Assembly: GCA_958450365.1 (NCBI GenBank)
Contig: CAUEEP010000939.1
Span: forward strand, 2,356,001 to 2,420,000
Direction of reading: 5' to 3'
Source: Mesorhabditis belari
Taxonomy: Eukaryota > Nematoda > Chromadorea > Rhabditida > Rhabditidae
Length of the DNA stretch: 64,000 bases
Part shown: positions 10,315-23,000 of the stretch, in pieces
How positions within the stretch are numbered: the first letter of the stretch is position 1
How the letters are laid out: each line of letters begins with the position of its first letter
Translations under genes and position numbers: made by a program
Notes under the pieces: model-generated
The model's database searches: none
The model's input: only the letters and a program-made list of their open reading frames with translations
What the model was told of the DNA's origin: nothing

Positions 10315-13100
10315 ATGGGCATTCGAAATCGTCTGGAAACGCTTCTTGAAGATAAACGAGTGCTTGTCGTTGGTGCAGGTAAGCTATTTTGCAAAAAATT
10401 TGACTTTTGTATCTTTCTCTACTACATTGTTTTAGGTGGTATTGGCTGCGAACTTTTGAAGAACTTGGTGCTGACCGGCTTCAAAAAGATTCACGTGGTA
10501 AGTTCAGCTTTAGTTTAATTAAATAAATGAAAACGTTTAGTTAGGCTAACTCTATCTGTCTTTTTAGTTTATTTTTTGTTTTTAGGTTGATTTGGACACG
10601 ATCGACGTATCAAATTTGAATCGTCAGTTCCTCTTTCGCCGAGAGCACGTCAACAAGAGTAAAGCCGAAGTCGCTTCAGCCGCTGTTCAAAAGCTTCAAC
10701 CAAACGTCAATATCACATTCGATCACGATTCAATCTTCAAGTAGACTTTTTAATCATAAAAAAAAGTGTATGATTTTTTAGTGGCGATAAATTTGGCATC
10801 TCTTTTTTCAAAGAATTCAACTTGGTGATGAACGCTCTCGATAATAGATGTAAGGAAGTTGTTTTTGCTTGAAATGGTGAAAATAATAATTTTAAATGTT
10901 TTAGCCGCTCGAAACCACGTGAATCGTCTTTGTCTCTCGGCTGGAGTGCCTTTAATTGAAAGTGGATCAGCTGGTTATATTGGACAGGTATTTTTATTAA
11001 CACAGGTATTGGACAGGTATTTTAAAAATCTAAATTTAGGTTTCCGTCATTATCAAAGGGCAAACCCAATGCTATGAATGCACTTCTAAACCAGCGCCGA
11101 AAACTTATCCTGGGTATAGAGATTTTTATAGAAAAAGTCTTCACGAGATTTAGATGCACTATTCGAAATACCCCAAGTGAGCATATTCACTGCACGGTTT
11201 GGAGCAAACATTGTTTCAAGTAGGTGTTGTTCTTGAGGCTCAACTGTGAAACTCTCTAGTCAACTCTTCGGGGAAGTGGCAATCGATGACGATGTCTCAC
11301 CTGATCTCAACGATCCAGAAAATAAGACCGCGGAGGAGGCTACGGAGACCATGATGAATGGAAATGGTCATACAGCAATGGTTGGTAGCATTTTTTGCAT
11401 AAAGTTCTAAAAGACTTTATCAAAGAATCCGTTCTATTATAACATCGAGATTTAGGAAGAAGGAAATACAAATGGTTTTCACACAAATGGAGTCGCCGCT
11501 GAAGAATCAAATGTAAACTTTCTCGAAAAAAGTTGTTTGACGGAAAGCTATTTTAGAAGAATACGGTTGTTCCAAGCACCAGGAAATGGGCTGAAGAATC
11601 TGGCTACAACGCTAAATTGATCTTCGACAAGGTTTGTAAAGAGTTCCTTTTTTGTTTAGAATAGTGTTTCAGCTTTTCCATGATGATATCGAGTATTTGT
11701 TGACAATGAAGGATCTTTGGAAATCACGCAAACCTCCAACACCAATCACGTAAGATCGCGAGGGTAATTGGCTTACAAAGGCGCATTAAGGTTTGCAAAT
11801 GTTACCGACGAAGCGCAAGGAGGTGGAAGTACCGAGATGACCGATGATGTCAACGATATTATGAAGGTTGGTTTCTAACTACATAACCAGGCTTAACCCC
11901 TACTTAGACATAAAGGGTTTTATTAATTTTACCTTTAGCAATGGACTCTCAAAGCTTGCGCACGTGTTTTCGTCGAATCGGTCGATGCTTTGAAGACTCG
12001 AAAAAGTGGTCTTCCTGAGGGACAACTTCTATCCTGGGATAAAGTCAGTATTATTAATTTAGACGGGGCATTTGAATTGATTAAATAAAACAATTTTAGG
12101 ATGACGATGACGCTATGCGATTTGTTGCGGCTGTTGCAAACTTACGAGCCCACATCTTCAGCATTCCCGGAAAGAGTCTTTTTGAGATAAAATGTGAGTG
12201 ACTTTACATTATCACTTACCTAATTCTTTTTAGCTATGGCTGGCAATATCATTCCTGCAATTGCAACCACGAATGCCATTGTGGCAGGGATGGTGGTGGT
12301 TGAAGCGATCAAGGTACTTCGTGGTCGAAAGGATCTTATTCGTACCGTCTACATCAATAGACAGCCAAATCCACGTGGTCAACTTTTGGTATGTCTCTCG
12401 TGATATCAATTTACATCATGCTTGAGATGGATGACGATCCATATCCACCACGCAAAGAATGCTTTGTTTGCTCATCGGATAAACGAGAAGTCTTCGTGAA
12501 AGTCAATCTTAACGTGATGACATTGAAGATGTTTAAAGACAAAGTTTTTATTATCTAATCTACGGGAAAAATATTTCTTTTAGGTTCTCACTGGTCATTT
12601 CTCTGTGCAAAGCCCCGATGTTTTGGTGGCCACCACCGGAAATATAATTATCAGCTCTGATCCGGACGATGACTTCTCAGGTTGAAATCGAATTTTGAAT
12701 CTTTTAAATTCGGTAATCTTGTGCTTTAGAATTGGAGAATCGCACTTTCCAAGAAAACAATATTGCCGATGGAGCTGTGCTTGAAGTTGACGATTATCTA
12801 CAGGATCTCAAGTTCAGCGCGGTGCTATTTCATGATGAGAATCAAAAAGATTCATTTGTGGTTGGTTTATAACTACTATGAATAATTGAAATCAATCTTT
12901 TTTTGCAAAAACTAATTTGATTCTAATCTGAAACATCTTTCTAGGTCGAACAGGATACGGGTGCCAAGCCAGGGGAGAGCCCGACAGAAGAAGAGGCTTC
13001 CGAAGCAAAGAGAAAGCGCAAGTCCGAAGGAGAGCCATCAGCATCGGAGGGACACGACGAAGAATCACAAGCCAAGAGAATGCGCATTGCCGCTGAATGA
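10315..13100 (+). CDS. UBA2: SUMO-activating enzyme subunit 2
   Basis: Multi-exon gene starting [22 protein letters not shown], with the nucleotide-binding [11 protein letters not shown] completed across intron 1 and followed by [19 protein letters not shown]. The zinc-binding CYECTSKP and the catalytic-cysteine motif [13 protein letters not shown] (Cys codon at 11155) are both present, as is a second CxxC (CFVCSSD near 12465). A ubiquitin-fold region ([11 protein letters not shown]) precedes a charged, lysine/arginine-rich tail ending RMRIAAE. UBA2 pairs with SAE1 to adenylate SUMO and pass it through this cysteine to UBC9, largely in the nucleus. It is the first gene of a four-gene same-strand run; TBCD begins 306 bp after its stop. 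Confidence 0.93.
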
Positions 13101-13406
13101 TCTTCTGATGATTTGTTATTACCTATTTATTGTCTGTTTTTCGATTGTTATCAAAACCTATCCAATTTATACCGGTTTTTTTATTAGCGATTTTCCATGT
13201 TTGCATCGATTGGGCGTCATTTTTGTGCAACACGTATTTTATCCGTTACCGTTAAATTCTTTTGATCTCATTGATTTAGTAGTTGCGATCTAGAATAAAG
13301 ATTTCGTTTCGGTGCTGTTTATCGTAAATGAGGGTTGGCTTCCTACTGCCTAATATTATAAAAAGCTAAACTGATGTCATTGCAGCCTAATTTAGCCACA
13401 GTTTTG
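13101..13406. other. intercistronic region UBA2-TBCD
   Basis: UBA2 3' UTR with AATAAA near 13294, then an acceptor-like ATTGCAG about 20 nt before the TBCD ATG. Length and layout fit an operon spacer processed by polyadenylation plus trans-splicing. Confidence 0.55.
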
Positions 13407-16400
13407 ATGCGTGAACTTTTGTTGATTGAACCGGGCCCAAATGGTTTCGAGGAGAAGATCGAAAGCCCCCAACAAATGGATGAAGGTGAGTCAACTACTA
13501 AATATTGAGCGTGAAGTCGGGAAGTGTTTCTCGCAAAGCAGTCTTAAAGAGTTTTGCATCAAAACACAATCTAAGCATGACCTTACTGAATTTTAATTTA
13601 AAAACCTCTAAACTCAAATTGATTTTTTAGCAAATAAAGTCAATCATTTAATATTAACTTTAGATGAAGATGGCGTGATTGGATGTCTTCCCTCTCATTT
13701 ACAAACATCTCATCGTATCGAGATCCAAAATATCTCCACTAATGTCCGATTCGAAGATGAGAAAAATTTCGAGGTAAAAATCTGCTTCATCTGAGAAAAG
13801 AGACATTTTTAGAAAGTACAAGAACGCTTCAAAAAACTTCTCGAAATTTATGCCGAACAACCATCACTTCTGGACCCATTAATACCTGAGACTGTCTTCA
13901 ATTTGTCTTCCGTCGTGAATTTGACAGCAAATGATGGGCACCCGAAAATGTTTGTGACTTTTCACGATCTATAATTGTGCAAGATTTAGTCTGGATGAAC
14001 GATCGGCTCTCGCGCTCATGCTTTTGTTCACGCTTATTAAGATCCGAGGCTATAAAACTATTATGAAATTTCTCCCAAGAGAGGTATACATTTAATAGTT
14101 TAATCAATTTGTTTTGGGACTAACTTGTAGTGCCTTTATCGAAAAAGGTTGTAGGCTGGCCCAAAAGCTTGCAAACTTTTTTGATATTGTTGAACAAAAT
14201 CGATCATTTTTTTAGATTCACCATCTCAAGCCGATAGTTTCTTGTCTCGAGCAATATGGTAATGCTTCACCAGCGTTGCAATCGTGTCGAATTTGTGAAC
14301 GCACGACTCTCCTTTATTGGTTAACCATTGTCTGCATGAATCCATTTGACTTGAGGTTTCGAAAATTTTCAAAGCTAAATATGGAGTAAATTCAGACGAC
14401 TCGATGCAAACGACCAAGAAACGTCAACACTGAAGAGGATCTTGATTATGGTGAAGCCACTTCTCAGCGTGACGCATAGCACAATACATGTGAGTTTAAT
14501 TCATTTATTTATCTTTATAAACGGACTGAGACTTTTGGAGCTATTTTACTAACAAAATTTTGTATGTCTATTACATTTTTAGTTTGCTGCGGCTCGATTA
14601 ATTGCCGAATGTATAGCAAGAGCGGAAGGTCAACATTTGTGTAAAGAGGTGCGATCATTTCTGGAAATCCATTTTAATGTGAAGTACAGGTCATCGATGA
14701 TTGTATTGCTAAAATATGCACCAATGGCCAGAAGGAAAGCTTTGGTGAACTGATACTGATCTTAAATCTTCTAAAACATGTTCCTCGACAAGTGATCGCA
14801 CCATTCGTTAACGAAATCTCTTCAATCGTCTCTCTTTTGTTTGAAAAACAGAAGAGCAATCCTTTAGTCAGTCTTATTGCTTGCATTGTTTTTTAAGGTC
14901 ATCGTTTTAGATCAGAAAATATTTGTCGAAAGCAGCTCGACGGATATCACTTGTAATGTTATCACCAACTTTATGCCAGTGGAGATATCAAAGGTATTTT
15001 ATGCTACTTTTAAAAGTGAGCAATGAAATTTTAGGGGTCGCAGAAAACTCGAAGAGAACATCACAAACAACGATATGTCGAGGATTAGCGAGTTGGAAGC
15101 AAATATGACTCAAGAAGGGCCTGAACAAGGCGAAGCTGCTCCCGATTCTTTGGTACTTTTGGTTTCGGTACAATTTTAAGTTATTTTTAGGTTCAACGGT
15201 GCATTGGATTATTAATGCAATTCTTAAATGATAACGATACGGCAGTGCGTTGGTCAGCTGCAAAGGGGATTGGACGGATAACAGAAAGATTACATCGGTG
15301 GGTAAAAGCAAAAACAATCTGGCTCAATTTTAAAAATGATTGTCAAAATTTATATTTTAGTGAATTGGCCGCTCAAATTGTTTCTACCTTGTTGAAGAAC
15401 AATTTCCTAAGCACAAATGGTTTGAACTCACATTAGATTGATGTTATGGGTTTTTCAGGATATGCTTCTTGGCATGGTGGGTGCTTGGCGCTGGCAGAAC
15501 TCTCATGGAGGGGTGCACTACTACCTGAACATTTGACTGCGGCCTTCAGCGTCATACAGAATGCTCTAACTTTTGAAGTAAAATTTGCTTTTTTAGTTTA
15601 ATTATTAGAATTTTAGGAAAAGGTTGGCCGATTTGCGTGGGGGTCTTGTGTACGAGATGCTGCCTGCTTTGTACTTTGGTCGTGGGCCCGTGCTTATCGT
15701 CGAGAAGATCTGCAACAATACTTGGAAAAAACGGCGACAGGACTTGTAAAAAATTGTTGGCGATTGTTAGATGGCAGATTTTTAGATTTGTTGCGCTCTC
15801 TTTGATCGAGAAATATCGGTTCGTCGGGCTGCTTCTGCTACTTTCCAAGTAAGTTAGCAGCACTTTAAGCTTGTAAAACACAAAAACTATTTGAGCAATC
15901 AATGCTTTTAAACGTAATTGATTCATTTAATAATATTTGATTGTTTAGGAACTGGTCGGCCGTGTTGGTGGAATTTCTCATGGAATTGAGTTGCTCACGT
16001 TGGTCGACTACTTTGCTGTCAGCAATCGGCGAAAGTGAGACTTTGCCTTTTTTTTTATTTTCCAAAAGTTACAGATGTTTCTCTTTACTGTGTGTAGCTG
16101 TTTCCGAGTTTTACGAATATCTTCCAGCCCTACTGGATCACCTTATCGAATTTAAAGTAGTTTTTATGTGAGTTATGTTTTGAAGTTTTGATCAGGTATG
16201 TCATTGGGATGAAAAGATGCGAGTGATGTGTGGATTGGCTTTCGAATCGCTGGCAACAAGGTACAGTTACATTTTTAAAAAGTTTGATCAACTTATTTTA
16301 GGTACCCTCGAGAAACTTGGGCTAGAATACTTCGCACCGTGTTTCCGCTCTTAAAAAAGGCTCATGTGGTACTGTGTTTTTTTTATTTTGACTGAGATCA

Positions 16401-18555
16401 CTTTATTTAGCCAGTTATGCACGGTGCTCTTTTCACTCTTGCTCATACACTTCGAGGATTGTCCAGCGTCAATTTCCAAATCGAATCTCACATTGTGAAA
16501 GAGCTCATCATTTTACCTCGTGCACTTCAACCTCAAGTCAATTCGAACAAAAACTTGCAAGGAGAACTTTTGCGTCTTGCTTTGTCTCACTATGTGGCCC
16601 TGTTGAGTGAATGTAATTTCCCGATCGATGCTGAAGAGGTAAGAACTAATATAAAAACTATTGCACCTTAAAAGCAAATTGAATTTACTGCATTTAGTTT
16701 AACTCCTGGATGTACATTGTTGAGTCATGCTGCTGCGATGAAAAGGAAGCAATACGCTTGGCGGGCAACGAGGCGGCAGAAAAAGTGGTCGGATTACTGC
16801 GAAATATCCCGAATTGTGCCCCAATTGTCATCAACAATTTGATAAGAGTGGTAAATCTACTTGTTTTATTGAAGACGCTCATTTCTCTAGCTCAAAGAGC
16901 CGTCCCGTGAGTGGCAACGTGGCGGAGCTTGCCAGATTCTAGAAAACTTGCCGATTTCTGTCCCGATTCACAGCGATTTAATCGATCTTTTTTGTACAAT
17001 CATTACCAGGTACTTAACAATATTGTCATCCTTCAGAAGTTTGCTTTAGATCAGTCAAGGCTGAGGAGAAATGGGCATTTGCAAGGGCTTGTGCGGTAAA
17101 ATCTTTGTCGCAAATTTGCAAACGACAACGATTCAATTCTGAAGAATGGGCGATGATCAAGAAAAAAATATTCAACGTTTTTATGGTTGCACTCGGTAAG
17201 AATTTTTCAAACTCTAATGCTAGTGTACCACCATTTTACAACGATCATTTCAGATGATTATACGGAGGACGCTCGCGGGGACATTGGAAGATTTGTGCGT
17301 TGTGAAGCGATGAAAGCCATGACAACGATGCTTTGCGATGAAAAAGAGACCATCACAAAGGTAATTTTTGAGAAGAAATAGCACGTACCTAATTCGGAGG
17401 AACAATTATTTTTTTAGGACGAAGTCACTCAAGTTCTTTGCCAGATTATACAACAATCTGCGGAAAAGATTGGACGATTGCGAGAGGTTTCCCCTTTTTT
17501 TCTGAACGTGATCGATTTTTATTTAGACGGCAGCAACTTGCATAAAAACAATTCTTGTTTCGACAACGCTGCCAGGGCTGAATAATGTTGACTTGTTAAG
17601 AGAGCTTTATGCGTGCCCAGATTTGTTTATATAGTAAGTTTTGTAGTTCCAAAACTTTGAGGATTTTAATTCTGAAATGAGCATTTAGCTAACATACTTT
17701 ACTTTTAGCGACAAACAATTGTATTCGCTTCGTCCGTTGCTCTCCATCAAGCCTTATTCAGCTTCTATTTTACATGGACTCGTATTATCAGCTGGTCGGT
17801 TAATATTTTTTTAAGTTATCAAAAACATTTCTAGGTGGGATCTCGGAAGTGACTGCTCAGTTCGCCTTACAAGCCTTGCATGAATATCTCGACTCGGCTA
17901 CAGAAAGTGAAGCTGAAGAAGCGATGGCGATTTTAGTGAAATTCATTCAATCACCAGCCTCTCCACGGCTGTCTCTTCCACTTCTTCGCGTTCTTTCAAC
18001 GATCCTCCCACGAATACCCCATTTACTCACCCATCCCGATCGTTCCACGGAGATTCTGAACATACTTACATATTGTCGCAAGGTAAATTTGCATTTAAAG
18101 CTTGTTGAAGTAAACTTGATTTAGGTGTTATCGAATCCTCGTGTCTCGCCGGTGAATGCTCGCTTATGCCTCAACGCGATTTCACCACTATTGCTCTCGG
18201 AGCCACGGAGCAGCACTTGGAAGTTTACGATGACAATTGTAAGTTTTACCTATTTGTTTTGTTGTAAAATAGACGCATCAGATTGTAAGTTGCCTCTCGT
18301 GTCCATATCCGGCAGTAAGGTGTGCCTCCGCGGAAACACTAACCGAAGCCCTTTGCACAATGGAAATTGTGGATGACGAGGTAAGACATGGAGTTTCAGC
18401 TATATAAAAAACTTTTGCAGTTAATTGGTCTTCTTTCGGATACACAATGGCAAGGAAGTGGAACAATGGCGAAAGGTGGTGAAACGGAATGGCAGAGAGC
18501 CGCCTTGGAAATACATCAACGATTGATTGTCGGAGATACGCGAGCAGATGGATAA
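13407..18555 (+). CDS. TBCD: tubulin-folding cofactor D
   Basis: Long HEAT/ARM-repeat protein assembled from over twenty short exons. The start ATG opens MRELLLIEPGPNGFEEK and the exon joins in frame to DEDGVIGCLPSHL. Diagnostic TBCD stretches are NDTAVRWSAAKGIGRITERL (around 15230), WHGGCLALAEL (15470), VRDAACFVLWSWARAY (15650), REISVRRAASATFQ (15800) and GISHGIELLTLVDYFAVSNRR (15975). TBCD works with TBCE and ARL2 to build and disassemble the alpha/beta tubulin dimer. Last codons read RADG and stop. The next gene starts 339 bp downstream on the same strand. The exon set was not traced fully in 16.6-17.6 kb. Confidence 0.9.
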
Positions 18556-18893
18556 TGGTGATTAAATTCGTTGCTTTTTATTTTTTTGTCAGAGAGAATA
18601 TTTTACGGCATTAAATAAAAAATGTTTGTTTTATTGACTTTTATATTTTCTTTAATGTCTTGTATCGGGTTATTGATCATTTCTATTTTCGTTTTGTTGT
18701 TTGTAACCAATGATCTCAATGTGTGTAAACTGTTTCTAGTCTAAATTAGTAACGATATTAAGTGAATAAACAAATAGCAAAATATGTTTGAGTTGTTTTT
18801 ATTTGGTTGAAAATATACCAATGAATTTCTTGATTTGCTGGAAATTTTCATGCGAAATTATTGCTGTACAATTCTAGTTCTTTGTTTAGAGAA
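18556..18893. other. intercistronic region TBCD-Max-like
   Basis: AATAAA-type signals near 18615 and 18765, followed by a TTGTTTAG acceptor four bases before the next ATG. No exon is visible. Confidence 0.5.
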
Positions 18894-19661
18894 ATGGACG
18901 ACAGCTCAGATGTGGATGATTCGATGGACGGCCTGCCCGCCTCAAGCGGTATGAAAGGAGACGATGATGCGAGGAAACACGCACGGGCACAACACAATGC
19001 GCTGGAGAGAAGGCGACGAGATAATATCAAGGTGAGTTGGGTGATTAAGTTCAACACAAAAGATATCGTATGCTTGTTTTTAGGCGATGTACGGGTGTCT
19101 AGAGGGAAAAGTGGCAAAAGGCGGCGAAAAGCTTTCACGAGCCGCGATTTTGAAAAGGTAACTTTGTCTAATCTGACTTCTGAATACCTAATTTTGGATC
19201 CATCGAAACAATCACGCAAAAGAGTGACAAGTACAGCGAGAAGCAAGCGCGGATAGCCGAGTTACGAGAGCTGAATCAACGGCTTTGTAAAGAGGTAGTT
19301 TTTGAGGCACTTGTACTATTATTCCGAGTTACAGACAAATTTTCATGTAAGGTCTGTGTAGTTCTAATGTGCGTGGCCAAAAATGTAAGCTTATCTGCTT
19401 TGAAATAAAATCGGGTGTTATAATGTGGAATTTATTCTAATAAATTCTAATAAATAAATTATTCTAATAAAAATATGATAAACAGCAAAATATGAAAACT
19501 CTTTTGAGAGATTTTGAAAGGTTTACAATTTTTTCAACAACATTTGCAGTTTTGATTTCCAGACCGAAATTTTGCGTGCCCGAAAGAAAGAAGCCGAGAG
19601 CACACAACTAGAAGATGATACAACATCGATACAACAGAGAATCAACGGAGAAGCAGAGTGA
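18894..19661 (+). CDS. Max-like bHLH-leucine zipper transcription factor
   Basis: Short protein of about 125 residues: acidic N-terminus (MDDSSDVDDSMDGLP), basic region HNALERRRRDNIK, loop, helix 2 SRAAILK, then a zipper with heptad leucines (IAELRELNQRL, TEILRARKK) and a polar tail ending NGEAE. The H/E/R residues that read E-box CACGTG in Max are all present. It resembles Max and the nematode MXL proteins, which dimerise with Myc/Mondo/Mad-type partners or each other. TTTAG ends 18890, beside the ATG, suggesting a trans-spliced leader. Oddity: the intron from 19157 must end at GG (19196-19197) rather than AG for helix 2 to align without gap to Max; the nearest in-frame AG would delete nine residues of helix 2. 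Which MXL paralogue it is cannot be settled. Confidence 0.82.
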
Positions 19662-20012
19662 AAAGAAAAACACATGATCTCTGTTTTTTCTTCATTTGCT
19701 TGCTTACGCTAGAATATTCAAATGTTCTTTTCTCTTTTTCTCTGTTTATATTTTGTGTGATAATACTGTACATTGGTTTTTTGGTCTAATAAACATTGAA
19801 ATATTTTTGGACGTTTGTCGATTTATATTGGATTCAAAAGTCTCCCTCTTATCTTTGCAAATTTTAAAACTGCTGCGCCATAGAAGACGTGGAAACTTTT
19901 AATCTGAACCTTTTAACAAAGCTTTAGTTTATAACACGTGGCTTGCTATTTTTGAAAGCGTTAGTTTTGAGCCATTATTGCATAGGTTTCACAAATAATT
20001 TAGAGCTATCTA
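19662..20012. other. intercistronic region Max-like-LOTUS/Tudor
   Basis: Contains AATAAA near 19787 and the acceptor AATAATTTAG about ten bases before the next ATG. No coding exon is seen. Confidence 0.5.
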
Positions 20013-23000
20013 ATGATTGCCGGGATGGAAGACGCGCTGGACAAACTCAACTCTATGTTGATGGGCGGAACGGTGCCCACGCATAAGATCATGAAGGTTC
20101 GAAGTGTTTTTAATTTAAAAGACTCAGTAGGTTGCTAACTTGTTAAAAAATGATTGGGGCGTATGCTTTTAACTGATTTAACCTGTAAAATGTACCTTAA
20201 AATAGAGTTAATTCTAGGAATTCGAAAAGATGTTTGGCTTCTCAGTACCTTTAGACAAAGGAGGATTTAGACAAGTAGAGGACGCTCTACGATCACGAAC
20301 GGATCTGGTGAGAGATTGCAGACTATTAATGTTTAAAAATTTAAATTTTAGTTCGAGCTGAGAGGGTTAAACTGGCATGCAATACCAACAAGTTCAACAG
20401 CAAGGCTGGCCAAAGAGATCGATCTTTCTCAACGAGTAGGTTGTTTGATGTGGGTATTCTGTGTTTAAGTTAGGCGTTTGGTTTAGGATTGAGTGGTGTA
20501 AATTGAAATTTGAGCTTGCAAGACGAGTGTTAAGATAAGAGATAAACGGGTTTTCCCAATGGGATTAATGCTGTGGTTGTACTCGAGTTTTTTACTTAGC
20601 CAAAAACACGATGTTTTTAGGGAGGTCGTGGAGGCGAACGAAGTGGTGGTGGAGGCGTTGGGGGACGAAATGGTGGTGGGGGTGGAGGAAGAGGCAACAG
20701 AGTAGGTGGAGGCGGATATCGGGGTGGTAGTCGTGGTGGAGGTGCCAGTTTTCACGGAGCATCGTTTGCTAGAGTGCCCCAAACTGCTCCAAACATCCCC
20801 CAGGTACAATATGCAAACTTGAAGTTAAAAATTAGGTCTACCCTTTTGACGAGGTTTTATTTAACTTTATTAGCCTGCATAAATAAGTTTATTGTTTTTT
20901 AAGACATTTTCGAAGAATTCTACATACCGCGGCGGTGACGCTGACAACACATCGAATGACTGGAAAAGTTGGTTTCATTTTTTAAATTAAATAATTTTTC
21001 GATTTTAGCATCCCAACGATCCTTGACATCATCTTTCCACGATTACAATTATTCGTCGACTAAAAAGTGAGTTTTAGAGCAGTTGTGAAATGGATATGGC
21101 TAAAGCTTAAAACAGTTGAAATACGTAAATTTCTTTTTAGTGATCGCTATGACAGTGATTACCGCAATCACGATCGCAATGAATACAATTCGAGGAACTA
21201 CAATCGAGCAAATGACCGAGAGGACTATTCAAGAAGTCCCGAGAATAGGGAGAATGACTATCGACGACAGAGCAATTGTCAGTATTTGGCCATCTTTATT
21301 TTTAAACCGATGTTTTTAGAAAATGTTAGAAATTTTAGAAAAAATTTTTATTAGTATAGCTAATGTTTGTATGCTTCCATTGGCTTACAAAACTTTGAAT
21401 GTTTGAATGTTATTTCCAAATCTTTGTTTTTAGATACTGATCAACACAATAACCGATATCACGATGATCGGAGAAGTTACCGAGATGATGCTCGCAACTA
21501 CGGAAATCAAAGCGACAATTATCGGGATTATGAACGTCGAGACTTTGATGAAACTCAAGACTATGATGGACACCGAGACTATAATAGACATCGTGACTAT
21601 GATGATTATCCCCAGAGCCATGGTCAAAATGATTATCAGTCTCGAGACACCACTTACTACAATGAAGCCAGCTCATCAAAGGTTTTTTTAAAAGTTGATA
21701 AGTAGCTGAACTAGATCGTACTCTTGTTGTGAGAGTGCAACCACGTACAAAGAACAGAAGCATAAAAGCGCATTGCGTTCAAAATGCTATAATCAATGAG
21801 AAACGAATGTTGTGTTTACTAAATCATTTGCATGTTTTTGAGGCCAAAAACTACCTAGAATTCCCCATATTAAAGATTTCTGTCACTAATCTAATTTTTT
21901 TTTCTTGAGGATTATCGGGATGATCGTTCGCAAGACCATTGGGAATCCGATGACAGACGCGAGTACTACAATGATTATGCGCCACAAAATCACCAACAAC
22001 AATCAGCCGTCCCGCCACCTGGTTTAGCGGCGGTATCGTTTGAAATAATTAGCATTTCATCTGATTTTATTGTGATGCATGTATCTGATAACGAAACTTG
22101 TTCGTACATTAAACATGTATTTGTTACATTCTAAAAACGATAAAGAATTTTAGGGTTTTTTATTATGTAAAATGCTATTTAAGGTCCGACCTCCACCAGG
22201 ATTTGAACCAAACGGACAAGAAGGGAGACAATACGAACGATCTCGTGCGAGCAGCGAAACGACATCACAGGTAATTTTCATAGTAAAGCTTGTTTATTTA
22301 TCTATTGAGACTCCATCAATCACTCCATCAATGGTCCTTAATCTCATAGTTGATTTGTTCAAGGGACGTTCGAAAAGGTTGAGCTTCGCCGAATTGGATG
22401 CGCTCTTTGAACAGTATCAATTTTGATTATTATTTTAAAGAGATGATTTTGAGGAAAAACAATTCAATTGCCAAAAGCATTGCTGCTTACAAAGAAGCTC
22501 CTACTCTGGAGCTCTTCGTGAAAAAGGTTTGGGTTTTGAAGCTTTACAAGTGTTTTAAAAAATGGCACTTGTGATTTTAAATCTGCCACTATATACACAG
22601 CAATATTTGCATTCTAAGTGCTTTTAGGCGTAACTTCTAACGCTTGTTTAGTCATGACTCAGCCCTACCACAACAGCTTTGTTCTAGCTAGAAAATTTTA
22701 TGAGTCTTAATAGTTTATTTAGTAAGTTTTAGTTCATTCACAAAGCCGAAGACAAACTACGCATCGAGGGAGACTTTCTATATTCACTCAAAATCCATCA
22801 TTCACCCGAACCCGAATCTATCATTCACCCGAACTATCGGCAAGATTGGTGGAACTTCTACGTTCAGGTAACATAAAATATACTATCAATGGTGAATCGA
22901 CTTAGCTTCATGAATACCTGGGAACTGAACCAGTGCTAATGGCATCTTTGTTGGCGAATTTGTCAAATCATGCCGATCAACAACAAAAGTTCAAAATTGC

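Noticed and set aside
21410..21763. Histidine/valine-rich minus-strand frames
   Set aside because: Antisense shadows of the Asp/Arg/Tyr-rich exon of the LOTUS/Tudor gene.
22405..22460. Apparent +1 frameshift in the second LOTUS region (stop after LFEQYQF, with open frame YYFKEMILRKNN following)
   Set aside because: A 40-nt GT-AG intron (GTATCA... to ...TTTTGAG) joins LFEQ to KNNSIAK in frame and gives a better LOTUS match, so no frameshift is needed.
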